A stretch of 64,000 nucleotides of DNA from Plasmodium malariae (GCF_900090045.1 NC_041781.1:1401001-1465000); one strand, 5' to 3'; numbered from the stretch's first letter, positions 46,031-59,594 are shown. A program made the numbers and translations. The notes: generated by a model from the sequence alone, not told the origin.

Positions 46031-48617
46031 AAAAAAAGAAAACGTATGATACACATAAATACAAAAGAACATTTTTTTTTTTTTTTCTTATTTATTTTTT
46101 ATTTTATTATTTTTTTTTTAATTTCCAAATTATTTTTGTAAACTTTTTTTTTTAAATCTTCATAAATCTTATACAGAGAAGAAAAAGATAAATAAAAGTC
46201 TTATATACCATATCAGCGTCTTATTAAATTTATATTTAAAATGTTTAAGAGAATTTAACTTTTATTTTATTTTTAACTTTACACATTATATATATCAAGA
46301 AATATAATTACCTTTTTTTTTTTTTTTTTTTTCATTCTTTTCCTTTTTCATAAAAAGTAACAATCGCTTTTACATTTGATATTGTATTTCGAAATTGTAG
46401 TAAAACAGCGTATTGTCGTTTTGCTTTTTCAAGCTGTTCTCATTTGTGATATTTTCCAATTTTTCAATTTCATACGTTATGGTATCTTCATTTATTTTAT
46501 GATATTTTATTATACTTTATTATATTTTGTTGTTTATTTTAGTTTAGTTATTTTTTTTTTTTAAACATAATGTACATTATTTTTTATTAGAATAAGCCAC
46601 AAGAGTACTTTAATTTTAATTTTATTCTTTCATTTTAAAGAGTAAACATATAGAGAGTGTATGCTTGTGTGAGTGAACACTTCATTGTACAGCTTAAAAG
46701 AAGCAGATAATCAACTCGTTTTTTGATGAAAATAGGAGGCGAATACGTGTATATATGTATCATACACACGCATAGCCGATTAGACATTCTGTTGTATTTC
46801 CGTATATTGCATTAAAAACACGTATATAGACAATACATATATGCACACTTTTACATATATACATGTGGGAGTACATTACTTTAAAAAATTGCATTTTTAT
46901 TTCGTACATATTTATGTTAGCATACCATCCAGTATGATGTAACTAGACGGGTATTCATAATTTTTTAATTATGTATACATTCACATAGACGTATTCGAAA
47001 TATATATATATACATATACATATATGTATGGGTACACATTTTAAACGTCGAATTTAAGCTAGCGCAACAGTCGTTTTGCTACTCTTCTAACGGTAGTACG
47101 AGCTGACGTGTTCACGTATTTTATTTGTAAAGTCTTTAGTTCTTTTTTTTAAGCACCTTGTAAATTTTTCATACTTCGCTAATGTACATGCATATATATG
47201 TGTGAATATATGAATATGTAAACATTTTCGTTATATTTTTTATTTAATAACATAGACACTTCTGTTTATGAATGTAATCAAACGTCCATACATGCTAATG
47301 TAGTTGCACCTTACGTTATATATACAAGTGCACACATATACATGCATATTTACGTACATACATACATACATACATACGTACAATCATCTGTGTATATATA
47401 TTATAATGTACTTTCCTAGGCATATGTTTGCATACCTAGGTAACTAACACGCAAACAAATGAGAAGGGGCAAAAAATAATCTCTTTTTTTTTCTTTTTTT
47501 TTTTTTTTATTCTTTTCCCCCCTTCCCATTTATGTCTATATTATGTTTCTTAAATCTTTTCATTTTTTTTTTTTTTTTCTCTTCTATTTTTTAAAAATTT
47601 TTACAAGGCATGTATGAATAGCGCTCACTTATTCATACATAGAAATGCAATTAAATAGTACTAGCCTTATTTATAAACATTTTTCAATGCATATTTTAAA
47701 TATTTTTAAATGTGCTTATTAATACACTTCACTACCCAACCAACCGGAAATGTTAGATGTTGCACACTTGTTACATTAGTAATACAAAGAAAAGAAAAAA
47801 AGAGAGAAAAAATATATATATACATATATACATACACATATACACACATATATACATACATAGACGGAAAGACATATATTATATACCAAAATACCATATA
47901 TGATTGCACAGTTTGCACATTTTAAAGTTTTAAAGTAGAGGAAAGTGTGTATTTTTTTTTTACTGATCTAGTCGTTGGTATTTACTTTTTTAAATGTTGC
48001 TAGGAGATAAATACAGATATATATATTTACACATGCACACACGAATACTCTTAAACCTACGTAAGACGATCCATATATTCACATGTATATATATACATAT
48101 ATATATATATATATTCTTATGCTTATATATATATGTGTGTCTCTCGATACCATCCCACTCACAACCCTCTTTATATTTTTTACTGTTACATATAATTATG
48201 AAAAATTTATGTGTTTATCAAAAAATTATGAACAGTTTTTTGTAATTTTTTATAATTACAACTAGGCACATTTTCATAAATAGATTTACATGTTTACAAA
48301 TTTTTTACGCAGTTTTATTTTTATTTTATCAGATCAATTTTACTTCTTATTACAGAAATCTTTTTTTCTTTTCATTTTTTAATAAAGCAGTATAATACAA
48401 AAAAATAAAATAAGATAAAATAAAATAAAGTAGAATAAAATAAAAACATAATAGTAATTATTATAATAAATATGATAAAAATAATAAAAAAAATGAGTAG
48501 TGAATGTGTGAATGTATAGCACTATAAATGTATGTAAAACGAACATACACAATACAAATAATTCATTTTTTTTTTTTTTTTTTTTACGTATATAGAGCAA
48601 CTACTTTTTTAGATGAA

Positions 48618-48662
<45 letters not shown>

Positions 48663-48841
48663 AGTAACGACTAATTCTTAGGCGGCAATACCCCATTTTT
48701 GCATAGCAGTACATTAAACAATACCCTTTTGTTATATTCAGTGAGATCTTTTTTTTTTTGTTCTCTTTCCTTAACATTGTTTGTTTTGTATGTTTTTATA
48801 TGCATACGTACGTAAGTACATAAATGTGCAGAAGTACATAT

Positions 48842-48894
<53 letters not shown>

Positions 48895-50434
48895 TAAATA
48901 CATACGTACGTACATATATATGTATATAGATATACACAACTATAAAAAGTTACATGTACATGTGCAGGTGTATATGTACACAAATTTGTGAAGATAGAGG
49001 GGCGAGAATTAATATTATTAGATCAATGCATAATTAAGAGAGTAAACTAGTAGTACTACATTGTTAGCACATTCATAAACTTATTTAAACGCACTGGTCA
49101 AGTATATACATACATGTAATTTATATAATATATATACGTAAGTATAATTCATATAATATATGTGCATATATAAGTATATATTTGAATGTACATATGTATG
49201 TGTGTCCATGCCCTTACGTGGTTAAGCATAAAGGAGTTATTAAACAGAATTAAAATTTTTTTTTTGTGCCATTTCTTGCACGTTGAGAAACATTTATACG
49301 GATACACAATATATGTTCATATATATATATATATGTATATGTATATATATATTATATGTGTAGTAACATTTTCACATGGGTACTTTGTTTTTTTAATATA
49401 CTCCTTTATACCAGTTTCATATATGCGCAAAAATTTTGTTACAGTTACGTAAAAAATATCAGTATATAATTGTAATACGTATGTGTGTGTGTGTGTGTGT
49501 GTAGGTAGGTAGGTGGTTCTTTTTTTTTCTTTCGATTTTTTATTTTCACAAATAGCCATCATTTATTGATTTTCATTTACAGTTAGTATAGGTTATACCA
49601 TATAGCATCATATACGCATGTAATAATTTATTTATATATACATACATTATTACATGTTCATGCGTATATATATGCATAAGTATACGCGCATACACACGTA
49701 CACTCACAGTTACACATAAATACACATGCATACACATCCATTCGCGCAAATACATAATGTTCCTATAGAAAAGAGTAATTTAATTTTTTTTAAGAATTAA
49801 AATTTTTTTTTAAAAATATTTATTAGTTTTTCGGTGATTTTAAATTAACCGTATTTTATTTTTTATAAGTAGTAAGCATTTTTTTATTTTATTTCATATT
49901 ATTTCACTTTAATTTTTAATTTCCTTATTTGAACAACTACCTCAGCAGTAAACACGGAGGACTTGCACGTGAACAAATACACATACACCCATGCGAACGT
50001 TTAATCATGCATACTTGGACATATATATATATATACATTTAATACTATGTTTATACATAGTATACGTACATATACATATTCATTGTTGCATAACGTGTTG
50101 TTAAATTTAAAAAAAGAAAAAAAAAAAAAAAAGAGATACACATGCATTAAATTATTCTTATAATAGCTTATTGCTAATGTTTATTATTACTTCATTTTCA
50201 TCTTATTATTGTAGCTTATTTTATTATTTTTTTATTTTAATGTTTAACCTGTTACAGTTATTATGCAACTCATTACAATTTATCATGCTCAAGGTTATGT
50301 ATAATGCATACTAATATATAAAAGTTGCACGACTTATTATATATAATTTCTTTTATTTTAAATTTTACATTATTCCTATGTTTTTTGTAGTTACATTTGT
50401 TTTTTGAAGATTGAAGTTCTGTATATGTAAGCAA

Positions 50435-50695
50435 GTATATATATAAGCGTGTATGTATGTATGTAAGCTTGTATGTATATATGCGTGTATGTATGTAAGC
50501 TTGTATGTATGTATGCGTGTATGTATGAAAGCTTGTATGTATGTATGCGTGTATGTATGTAAGCTTGCATGTATGTATGCGTGTATGTATGTAAGCTTGT
50601 ATGTATGTATGCGTGTATGTATGTAAGCTTGTATGTATGTATGCGTGTATGTATGTAAGCTTGTATGTATGTATGCATGTATGTATGTATATATA
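50435..50695 (+). repeat. 32-bp minisatellite with AAGCTT in each unit
   Basis: About eight copies of GTAAGCTTGTATGTATGTAT plus GCGTGTATGTAT, each carrying one AAGCTT hexamer. It is flanked by TATATA tracts. Confidence 0.88.
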
Positions 50696-50754
50696 TGCAT
50701 ATATATATATAAAATATACGTACGCATGTACATAATATTATATACACAGTGTAT

Positions 50755-50814
<60 letters not shown>

Positions 50815-51427
50815 CGAATACATCGATTCGCGCATTTTTCAATTTATAAACATGTCTGTTGTTAGTGTTAGTAGCATTTTTTGTTACACTAAAAAATTAT
50901 AAATACGATTGTGTACATTTTATTTCAAAAAAAAAAAAAAATAATAATAAATAATATAAAAAAAATAAAGAGGCAGAATAAAAGGGGTGGAAAGAAAAAA
51001 AAATAATGAGAAAGAAAAAACACAAAGCGAAATAAGGCAAAGCAAGGCAAAAGAAGCTAATGAAAAAATCAAAAAACAGAAAAAAAAAACAAGTATTCTA
51101 AATAAACAGTATACTGAAAAAAAAAAAAAAAATAGTTGTACAAGTATATTTTCACCTATTTGCCTTATTTAAAGTATTTTAAGAGTAAAAGCACTTGTAT
51201 CAACGATTTTATTCATTTATTCATTTTAATGTATGAACGTGTGTTTGTACGAAATAACGTATGTATAAATGTGTTTCTCTCGTTTTATTTTATTTTATTT
51301 TTTTATTCTTTTAAATTATGCCTAACGTTTTTAATAAATTACAACAGAACGTTTATATTCATTTTATTATTTTCTAATCTTGCTTGTTTTTCATTTACCA
51401 ATAAGCATTACGATCTTTTATTTATCT

Positions 51428-51520
51428 CTTTTATTTGCCTCGTTCATTTGCTACTTTTATTTGCCTCGTTCATTTGCTACTTTTATTTGCCTCGTTCATT
51501 TGCCTCATTTATTTGCTTCG
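51428..51520 (+). repeat. 26-bp repeat TTTGCTACTTTTATTTGCCTCGTTCA
   Basis: Three to four copies lie within a T-rich stretch. The hydrophobic ORFs through it are by-products, since three different frames are open. Confidence 0.65.
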
Positions 51521-51756
51521 TTTATTTACGACTTTTACGTATCCCTGTTATGTACACTTATTATTTACCACTTTTATATACCCCTTTTCTTTTACCATTT
51601 TTCCATTTTTAATTTTTTTTTTTTTTGATAAAAATAGTATGTTTAATTTGTATTATACTATTCCCTTTTTTTCTGTTCAACTTTTTCATATTTACACACT
51701 GTAATTTTAATTTTTTGAAATGATATTTTTGAACCTTTATTTTTAATGTCTTTTAA

Positions 51757-51792
<36 letters not shown>

Positions 51793-52177
51793 CTGCTTTA
51801 AGTATTTGCGTAGATTATCATTTTTTTTTTTTTTTTTTTTTTTTTTTCATTCATATTTGTGTGTGTATTTTTTTTGGAATAATATTTAAACGTGTTAATT
51901 TTATGAATCAGCAATAAGTATACGCTAATATTTGTATACACACAAACGCGTAAATATATATACATATAAGCACATATACGTATATATACCCACCCACATA
52001 CATATACTTATACGCATATATATACCTACACACACTCATATATACGTGATATGTATATGTGTGCACATTACCTTTGTGAGGGCAAGAGAGAACCTTACGG
52101 ATAAGAAGCGACATTAAGATATTTGTAATTCGTTCGTCGCATATCTTTTTGGGCATACTCAAGTGTTGTAAGAAAAA

Positions 52178-52887
52178 ATGTAAGTCTAAAAACAAAACCT
52201 TTTAAATGATCATTATATTAGTGAAACATGAGATATGTTCGAGGATACCTACTATATACAAGCACATACGCGAGTGGGTGTATGTATGTATGTCTGTACA
52301 TGTGTGTATATGTGTTACATATATACTCAAGTGCATTTTTTTCTTCCCTTTTTTTTTTCATGCCCCCCGTGAAGGCTATACAAAACGCAGCTTTGCTCTT
52401 TTTACGCTAAAGGAATATGTGCTAGAGGAAACAAATGTAGTTGGGCTCATGGTGAACTAGATGTTAGACCTATGCCAAAATTTTACAAAGTAATTTTCGA
52501 AAAAGATTAGTATAGACTATGTTTACTGTTATGTATAATTAAGGATTCATTTTGTGTGCTTTATCCATTGTACATGTTTTTCCCCATCTTTATATTTTAC
52601 CCCCTTACATATTTGTCCCCTTCCCCCTTTTTATGTCATCTTTTTTTTCCCCTTCCAGACGAGAATGTGCTATACATTTTTGTCCGGTAGTTACTGTGAG
52701 GCTTCTAAGTGCACATTTGCTCATACAGAAGAAGAATTGAGGGGGTCAGGAAAAGCGTTAAGATTATGTACCAAGTATTTCTTAGATGGTAAGAATGTTC
52801 CGCATGCATTGAGTAGTTTCACATGATAGATATAAATCTTTCTTTATATTATTCTCCTACCATTTTTGTTCCTCTAACATTGTAGTA

Positions 52888-52923
<36 letters not shown>

Positions 52924-55900
52924 TTGTTGTTTAAATTTTCATAGGGTTTTGTAGTAAAGCAGACAAATGTCCTATGGCTCACAGCATAAATCAACTTGAT
53001 CCCTCAGTGAAATTTTCGTCAAGTGAACTTATGAATAGGGTATATGACAGGGAAGAGAACATGCCTTATAAGAATAAAATGGATATAACCAATGATGAAA
53101 ATGGAAATAATAACAGTGCTAGTAACAGCAATCACAGTGGAAATAATTGCGGCAGTAACATGTATACTGTTACGAACGGAGTGGAAAACGATGAAGAAGA
53201 CAAGAAAGAAAATTATTATATCATGTTGAACCATCGTAATGATAACGAAAAAGAAATGAAAATCTCAAAGAAAAGCACTTGTAATTTTTATAAAAATAAT
53301 GAAAAGAAGTCATATAAGGAATACGTACCAGAGTATGAAGGGGAAAACGATTATCTTGAAGAGCTTAAACAAGATACCGGTATTTACAAAAAAATTTTTA
53401 TTTATATGAAACTTGTATGGTGTGTGTGGGAATGTGTGTGCAAACATTTATGATGCGATAACCTAGTTGCATACACGCATATATATATATATATAAACAT
53501 ATGCACGCATGTATGTCTACGCGAATGTCTACACAAATATGCTTATCTACATGTGATACTTTCCCCCTTTTTCAGGAGACTGCTTGTACCACGATGAGCA
53601 CCTAATAAATAGGGAGTGCATGATAAACAACGGTGTAAAAACCAATAGTCGTATGAACAACGAATTGATTAAAATAAATGATAATTTACCATCACAAGGA
53701 CATAATTATAACGAAGATGATATATTAGGTGAAGATAGGGAAGACTCTACTTGTAATATATACAGATATAATAATATAGACAACAATAATATGGACATGT
53801 TTAAAAATTATGAAGGTGTACATAATTTTAATATTACGAATAAAACACGATTAATTAATGAATATTATGAAAATAATATTACTCCGTATGAAACAAATAT
53901 ACAGAATGTCAACAACAATGTCGATAAGGAAACAGCCTTAAGAAAAATAGAGAAAATTAATTTGCCTAAAATGTCTCAGATATCGCAAATACCGCAAATA
54001 CCGCAAATACCGCAAATACAGCAAATACCGCAAATACAGCAAATACAGCAAATACCGCAAATACAGCAAATACCGCAAATACAACAAATACCGCAAATAC
54101 AGCAAATACAGCAAATACCACAAATACAGCAAATACAGCAAATACCACAAATATCATCCAATATGAACTTAAACGTAAATTTCAATTTATTAAACAAAAT
54201 GGAAAAAAACGATGTGGACTTGCAAGAGGGCAAATATTTTTTTAACAAAATAAACAGAAAAGACATTGCTGATAATTCCCTTTTTGATTCCAACACAACC
54301 ACATATGAACATTCGAAAAATAACTCGAATTATTATAATGACAATATTATTAATTTAAATAGAACCAAGGAGAATTTAGATCTTTACGATGATGTGGGTA
54401 TGTGTTTCAGCTACAAAAGTGGAATCTCCGCCGAGAAAAGTGTTAACGATATGAACGGGGAAGGAAATATGAAAGATGCAGGACATATGGACTATGCTGG
54501 AAATATGAACTGTTCAGGAAATATGAACGAGATGAACAACGGGTACAACTTGGAAAACCTCATATACAACATGAACAACTTGAGTTTGGTAAACTCAGAC
54601 GAGAACGAAATGGAGATGAAAAACAAAATGATGATGTACTCAATGATGAAAGCACGTGGTAAAGGGAAAATACTAGAAGACGGGAAAGGGAATGTGAAAA
54701 ATGTGGAAAATATGGAAAATTTGGGGAATGCGACTGATGAAGACATGAGACGAGACGAAGAAAAAAATTCTAACACTAAAGAAACCTATTTAGAGTATAC
54801 CAGTGGAGGAGATTGTGAATATAATAAAATGTTTTTTAGTAATAAGTTTTTATTAAGTAATTCGAATGAGCACAATGAATATTATGAGCCTTCTAATGGC
54901 CAGTATAACAAGATTAATGGCCATTATAACGAACAGATTAATGGCCAGTATAACGAACAGATTAATGACCAGTATAACGAACAGATTAATGGCCAGCTTA
55001 ATGGCCAGTATAATGACCAGCTTAATGGCCAGTATAATGACCAGCTTAATGATCGATTTAATGAACCATTCGAAATGGTAAAAAACGCAAATAAGATTAT
55101 GAACATCAATGTAATAAGCAATTATTTTACCAATAGTCATTCTTCTTTGGGGTCTAACACGATGCCCAGCAACATGCCCAGTAATATGTACAATAGCGTG
55201 CACAGTAATATGCACAGTAATATGCACAGTAACATGTACAGCAGTACAAGCAGCGTGAGCAATATGAGCAACATGATTGACTCTACCAGAACATCTAACA
55301 TTAATGGTTTGAAAACGACTTTAAATAACTGTACGAACAGTAAAGGAAGCATTAACAATGGCATAAATGATAACATTCACAACGTTAATAAGGTTAGTAG
55401 CAGTACAAGCAGCAATGGAAACAAACTAAATATAGAAAGTAGTAACAACGAAATGAACACGTTTAAAAGTGTAGAGAGAAATGGTAGTAACAACAATGAA
55501 AGTACTAACAATGGAAGTGTTAGCAATGGTAACGCTAGCAGTGGAAGTGCTAGCTGTGGAATTAATAATAGTATTACCTCTGATTGTGTAACTAGCCAAA
55601 ATTACAGGGTAAGAGAAACTGCATCCATAAAAGGAAAGAACAATCAGAAGGAAAACGATCAAGAAGAAAATGCGAATAGTAACTGTATTTTGAAAAACTT
55701 AAGCAATAACACTAATAGGAATATAATTATAAATAACAAAATAAGCAAAATGGGAAAAATGAACAGTATCAACAAAAGTGCAGCTAATGACTGTGAAAAT
55801 AGTCTAACGAACGAAAAAGACGGTGAAGATGATTTATTATTAGATATAAAGGCGCAGTGCAGCAGCATTAACAGTGGAAGTGCTAGTGTAGTAGTAAATA

Positions 55901-57090
55901 GTAACAACAACGGTGTTATGAACAGTAGCGTGAACAGTCCGAACGATATAATTAATAATATTGATAACATTGGTAATGGCAGCATATCATATAAGAAAAA
56001 GGTGTACATGTTAAACCCCAGTAACGCGCAATTTTTGAATAACAGTGATATAAATAGAAGAAATGACAATGTAAAAAGTAGAATAAATAGTGTTAATGAA
56101 GATGGTAAAAACATTGACGATATAAACCAAATTTTAGTAGGTAATAATCATAACAGTGTTGGTAATTATAAATTAGATGCCCTTATTCTAAATAATAAAA
56201 ATGAAGAGAGAATGAATAGTCAGGTAGAATACAATTCAGGGAGCATCAACCATTTGACACACTTAAATAGAAGTATTGTTCATCATAACTCTAATAATTA
56301 TAAGGACAATAGAACTTTAATAGACATGTGCACAATGGGGTGTAATAATAGTAACATGAATAATACTCCTATGGAAACTGGTATGGAAATAAAGAATAAC
56401 GTTATGAGCACCAATGTCGTAAACAACTGTATCACTAATAGACCCTTTAGCAGTGATTACGTTAATAAACACAAGTCGAGCATTGTTAAGAGTAGTAATG
56501 CCAATGTGCCTTTGAGCAGTAATACTAGCAGTAATGCTAGCGGTAATAGCAGTAACAGCGTCAGTAGTGAAGAGAAAAATTGCATCCTCAACGATTATAG
56601 GAAAGTTGATTTGACTCAATTAACGAAAAGCGGCTATTCAAATAATTTCTGTGATATAAAGAACAATAGTTCCACTGCAAAGAACAACATAGATTTATAC
56701 GAATTGCCTTACAACAGCGATGAAGGCTTTTCCAACTATATGTGCAACGATGGTAATGATAGCAGTAACAGCACCAGGAACCAGAACGGTAGTAACAACA
56801 GTAGTAATAATAGCAGTAACAAGAACAGTAGTAATAATAGTAGTAATAGCAGTAATAATAGTAGTAATAATAGTAGTAATAATAGTAGTAATAGCAGTAA
56901 TAATAATGGTAAAGATGAGATTCCCTGCAAGAGAAATAGTTCGTCCAACATGAACGTTGAAGATGGAGCAACCTGTTTTAGCAATCAGAATGGAAAAAAG
57001 AATTTTAAAAATTACAACCCCCTAACTTACAGCTTCAGTGGCCTATGTGAATGTTTGGGGAAGAACGAGGATGTAAAAAACGACGAATAA
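52178..57090 (+). CDS. Triple CCCH zinc-finger RNA-binding protein; start codon split by an intron
   Basis: Exons are 52178-52179, 52375-52489, 52659-52788, 52945-53379 and 53576-57090, totalling 1398 aa. The first coding exon contributes only AT; splicing GTAAGT..AAG to G at 52375 completes ATG, with an in-frame TAA three codons upstream. Three tandem fingers follow at once: C8-C16-C22-H26 (CX7CX5CX3H), C43-C52-C57-H61 (CX8CX4CX3H) and C76-C85-C91-H95 (CX8CX5CX3H). Fingers 1 and 2 are preceded by KT(Q/R)xC, like the YKTELC lead-in of TTP/Tis11 proteins. Introns fall between or inside finger linkers. The remaining ~1300 residues are Asn/Ser-rich with IPQIQQ, NGQYNEQI and HSNM repeats and no other domain. 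A cytoplasmic mRNA-binding or translational regulator is inferred. The finger assignment is secure. Confidence 0.88.
53978..54155 (+). repeat. Coding repeat (IPQIQQ)n in the CCCH protein
   Basis: Units ATACCGCAAATACAGCAA in 9-bp steps encode IPQ/IQQ. It is a proline/glutamine-rich disordered spacer in frame with the gene. Confidence 0.85.
54892..55065 (+). repeat. Coding repeat (NGQYNEQI/NGQYNDQL)n
   Basis: 24-bp units AATGGCCAGTATAACGAACAGATT and an AATGACCAGCTT-type variant encode eight-residue repeats in the disordered part of the CCCH protein. Confidence 0.85.
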
Positions 57091-57204
57091 GTCGGATAAC
57101 ACACGTGTAAATGCCCAAATGCATGCACGTACATATGTATACATATTTGTGGAAGCATGTATTTTTATAGGTATATGTATACGCATGTATGTATATGTAC
57201 ACGT

Positions 57205-57290
57205 ATGTATGTATGTATGTATGTATGTATGTATGTATGTATGTATGTATGTATGTATGTATGTATGTATGTATGTACGTATGTATATGT
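57205..57290 (+). repeat. (GTAT)n tetranucleotide repeat
   Basis: About twenty tandem GTAT units lie shortly after the CCCH stop codon, in the probable 3' UTR. Confidence 0.9.
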
Positions 57291-57427
57291 ACACGTATGT
57301 GCGTATGGAAGAAACGCAGGAGACAAAGTAGCGCAGTTACGCAAAGAAACCCCGAGTCGCATAGCATAAGGATATACATGTATTATTTTTCATTTTGTAT
57401 AATAAATTGTTAAAAAAAAAGAAATAA

Positions 57428-57459
<32 letters not shown>

Positions 57460-57567
57460 TTTAAGCACTTTAAATGTTTTCATATAATTTGTAGTACGAT
57501 CTTCACTACATCAATTGTAAAAAAAAAAAAAAAATTCATGATTTTTGAATAAATACGAATTTCGTAT

Positions 57568-57725
57568 TTTTCTCTTATTATTCACTTATTATTCTCTTAT
57601 TATTCACTTATTATTCTCTTATTATTCACTTATTATTCTCTTATTATTCTCTTATTATTCTCTTATTTTTCTCTTATTATTCTCTTATTATTCACATATT
57701 ATTCTCTTATTATTCTCTAATTTTT
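57568..57725 (+). repeat. 11-13-bp repeat TTATTATTCTC
   Basis: About thirteen units of TTATTATTCTC/TTATTATTCAC lie in the intergenic region. Confidence 0.8.
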
Positions 57726-58059
57726 ATTTTATATTTTTTTTCTCCATATTTTTTGCATACAATTAAATAATGCAAAGAAATGTTTTTCTTACATTTTTTG
57801 AATTTACTCTTCATTTGAGAATTTTGTTGTGTCCAACTTAAGTAAAAATAAAGCATACATATTAGGAGGCATACAAGTGTACCCTACGAACATGCATGCG
57901 AGTATGCATAGGAACTAACATATACGATAATACATATAATACTGTGTACACACATATACAGGCATTCTACATTTCACATTTTTCGAGCTACCTCCTGACA
58001 TTTCATTTTTTTCCCCTTTTTTACGTAAAAGTATATGCTTCATTTTTAAGAATACATCA

Positions 58060-58097
<38 letters not shown>

Positions 58098-59287
58098 ATA
58101 TCCGTCCACCTATTTTTCTAAAAAAAAAAAAAAGCAGTAATATATGTAGTATTATTTTTTAAAGTTACATTTTGTTCGTTTGTTTATTTTTCTGTAGATT
58201 AACTTTATTTTTTTTTTCAAATAAAAGAAAAAAAAAAAAAGAAATAATAAATATGTGAAAAAAGAGAAAAAAAATAGACTGCTGTATATTCAGATAATAA
58301 GAACTATTTTCACTAGATTTATACAGCATTACGTTTACGCTCTTATATATATATGTATGCATATATGTATACCTATGAATATGTGTTTCTGGCTGTGTTT
58401 CTGTTTTCACTGAAAGTCGCTTTAAAAGAATTAGGCTGAACACATAAATGCAATTGTTCGCAAATGTGTACACGTGCAAAAAGAAAAATATAGAAAAAAA
58501 TGTGCACATCGTTCTGACATCATTATAACATATTTCCAAATTTTATGTATAAATATGAGTCGATGAAAAATTCTTTCTTTTAAATTTACAATGGATGGTG
58601 AAAGTGCTAAAAAGGCAAAACAGAAATAAATTTTAAACAGGATGACCTGACCTCTAGGTGAATGCACATGTACTCATGTACACATATACAATGTATGTAC
58701 AATACATACATATAAAAAGGGCGGAGGGAAAAAAAAGAAAAAGATATAGGAAAATAAAAAGGAAAAGAAATTTGCTTTATATCTTTTACTCTTTCTTACG
58801 TTACCATTCCTCAAAATTAATAAAAGGAAAAACGTAAAAAGAAAGCAATCTTACGAGAATGAACTCCAAAAATGCTAAGCACAAAAAAATGACAAGTACG
58901 ACGTATGAGAGAAGGCATAAATAAAAAGAAAAAATAAAGCAGCTGAAAATGAATAAAATTGTCGTAAATTAATAAAATGAACTAAAAAGGAACCACATTA
59001 AAATAAACTACATTAAAATGAATTAAAATAAAATAAAATAATATGACAATAAATTATAAAATAAACCGAAATATGATAAAATAAGTTGAACTGAAATGAA
59101 CTAAAATAAATTATGGTAAAACATGACAAACTGGCAATTGATAAAGGATATGTTTTTCCATATACACAAATAAAAAAAAAAATTTATTTTATTTTTCGCG
59201 CTTGTCCTTTTGTTTTCACCCCTCTCCCCCCGCGCAAGTTTTTTCGAAGCAGCTGAATGTTGGCTGCTGGACATCATAAAAAAAAAT

Positions 59288-59460
59288 AAACAAATGACCA
59301 AGTAGCAAAATAAATAAACAAATGACCAAGCAGCAAAATAAATAAACAAATGACCAAGTAGCAAAATAAATAAACAAATGACCAAGTAGCAAAATAAATA
59401 AACAAATGACCAAGTAGCAAAATAAATAAACAAATGACCAAGCAGCAAAATAAATAAATG
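59288..59460 (+). repeat. 28-bp minisatellite upstream of fumarate hydratase
   Basis: Six copies of AATAAACAAATGACCAAG(T/C)AGCAAAATA lie 135-300 bp before the FH start codon. The copies differ only at AGTAGC versus AGCAGC. Confidence 0.88.
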
Positions 59461-59594
59461 ACAAAGAAACGAAATTACGGAGTAGCTATTTTTTAGGACG
59501 TACACGATATTCAAGCTTCGCGTTCATTCTGTCTCATTAGACTTTCATTATACTTTTCTTTCAACTTTAAATGTCCCTATGCTGACAAGGTAAA

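Larger units (their letters stand above)
45597..52177. other. 6.6-kb gene-poor region upstream of the CCCH gene
   Basis: Mostly TA, TATG and CATA microsatellites, long A/T homopolymers, a (CA)n tract (45999-46026) and a 32-bp minisatellite (50440-50690). Short minus-strand stretches with coding-like composition occur at 46370-46522 (..TITYEIEKLENITNENSLKK..) and 48671-48790 (..EYNKRVLFNVLLCKNG..), but neither has a start codon or partner exon. AT content is not extreme enough, and GC-containing patches are too frequent, for a Plasmodium-type centromere core. No tRNA or rRNA was recognised. Confidence 0.5.
57091..59594. other. Intergenic region, CCCH gene to fumarate hydratase
   Basis: Contains (GTAT)n at 57205-57285, TTATTATTCTC repeats at 57570-57725, (TA)n near 58055-58082, A-rich sequence with AAAATGAATTAAAAT units around 58940-59110, and a 28-bp minisatellite at 59290-59457. 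I see no supported gene. Confidence 0.6.

Noticed and set aside
48671..48790. Minus-strand stretch ..EYNKRVLFNVLLCKNGVLPP
   Set aside because: It is short, two frames are equally open, and it is preceded by an A-run and microsatellite with no start or splice support.
51136..51704. Overlapping Phe/Leu-rich ORFs of up to 158 codons
   Set aside because: Three frames are open at once over a T-rich 26-bp repeat, so there is no evidence of coding selection.
45597..52177. Centromere or telomerase RNA locus
   Set aside because: The AT content is not the near-continuous extreme expected for a Plasmodium centromere core. No copy of a telomere-template sequence (about one and a half units of the GGGTT(T/C)A complement) was seen.
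51908..52195. Minus-strand ORF beginning MFLDLHFFLQHLSMPKKICD
   Set aside because: It has a fair donor after SCPHK but no downstream exon, and it overlaps antisense the 5' exon that supplies the split ATG of the CCCH gene.
55137..56619. Minus-strand Leu/Ile-rich ORFs
   Set aside because: Antisense shadows of the Asn/Ser-rich coding region of the CCCH protein.
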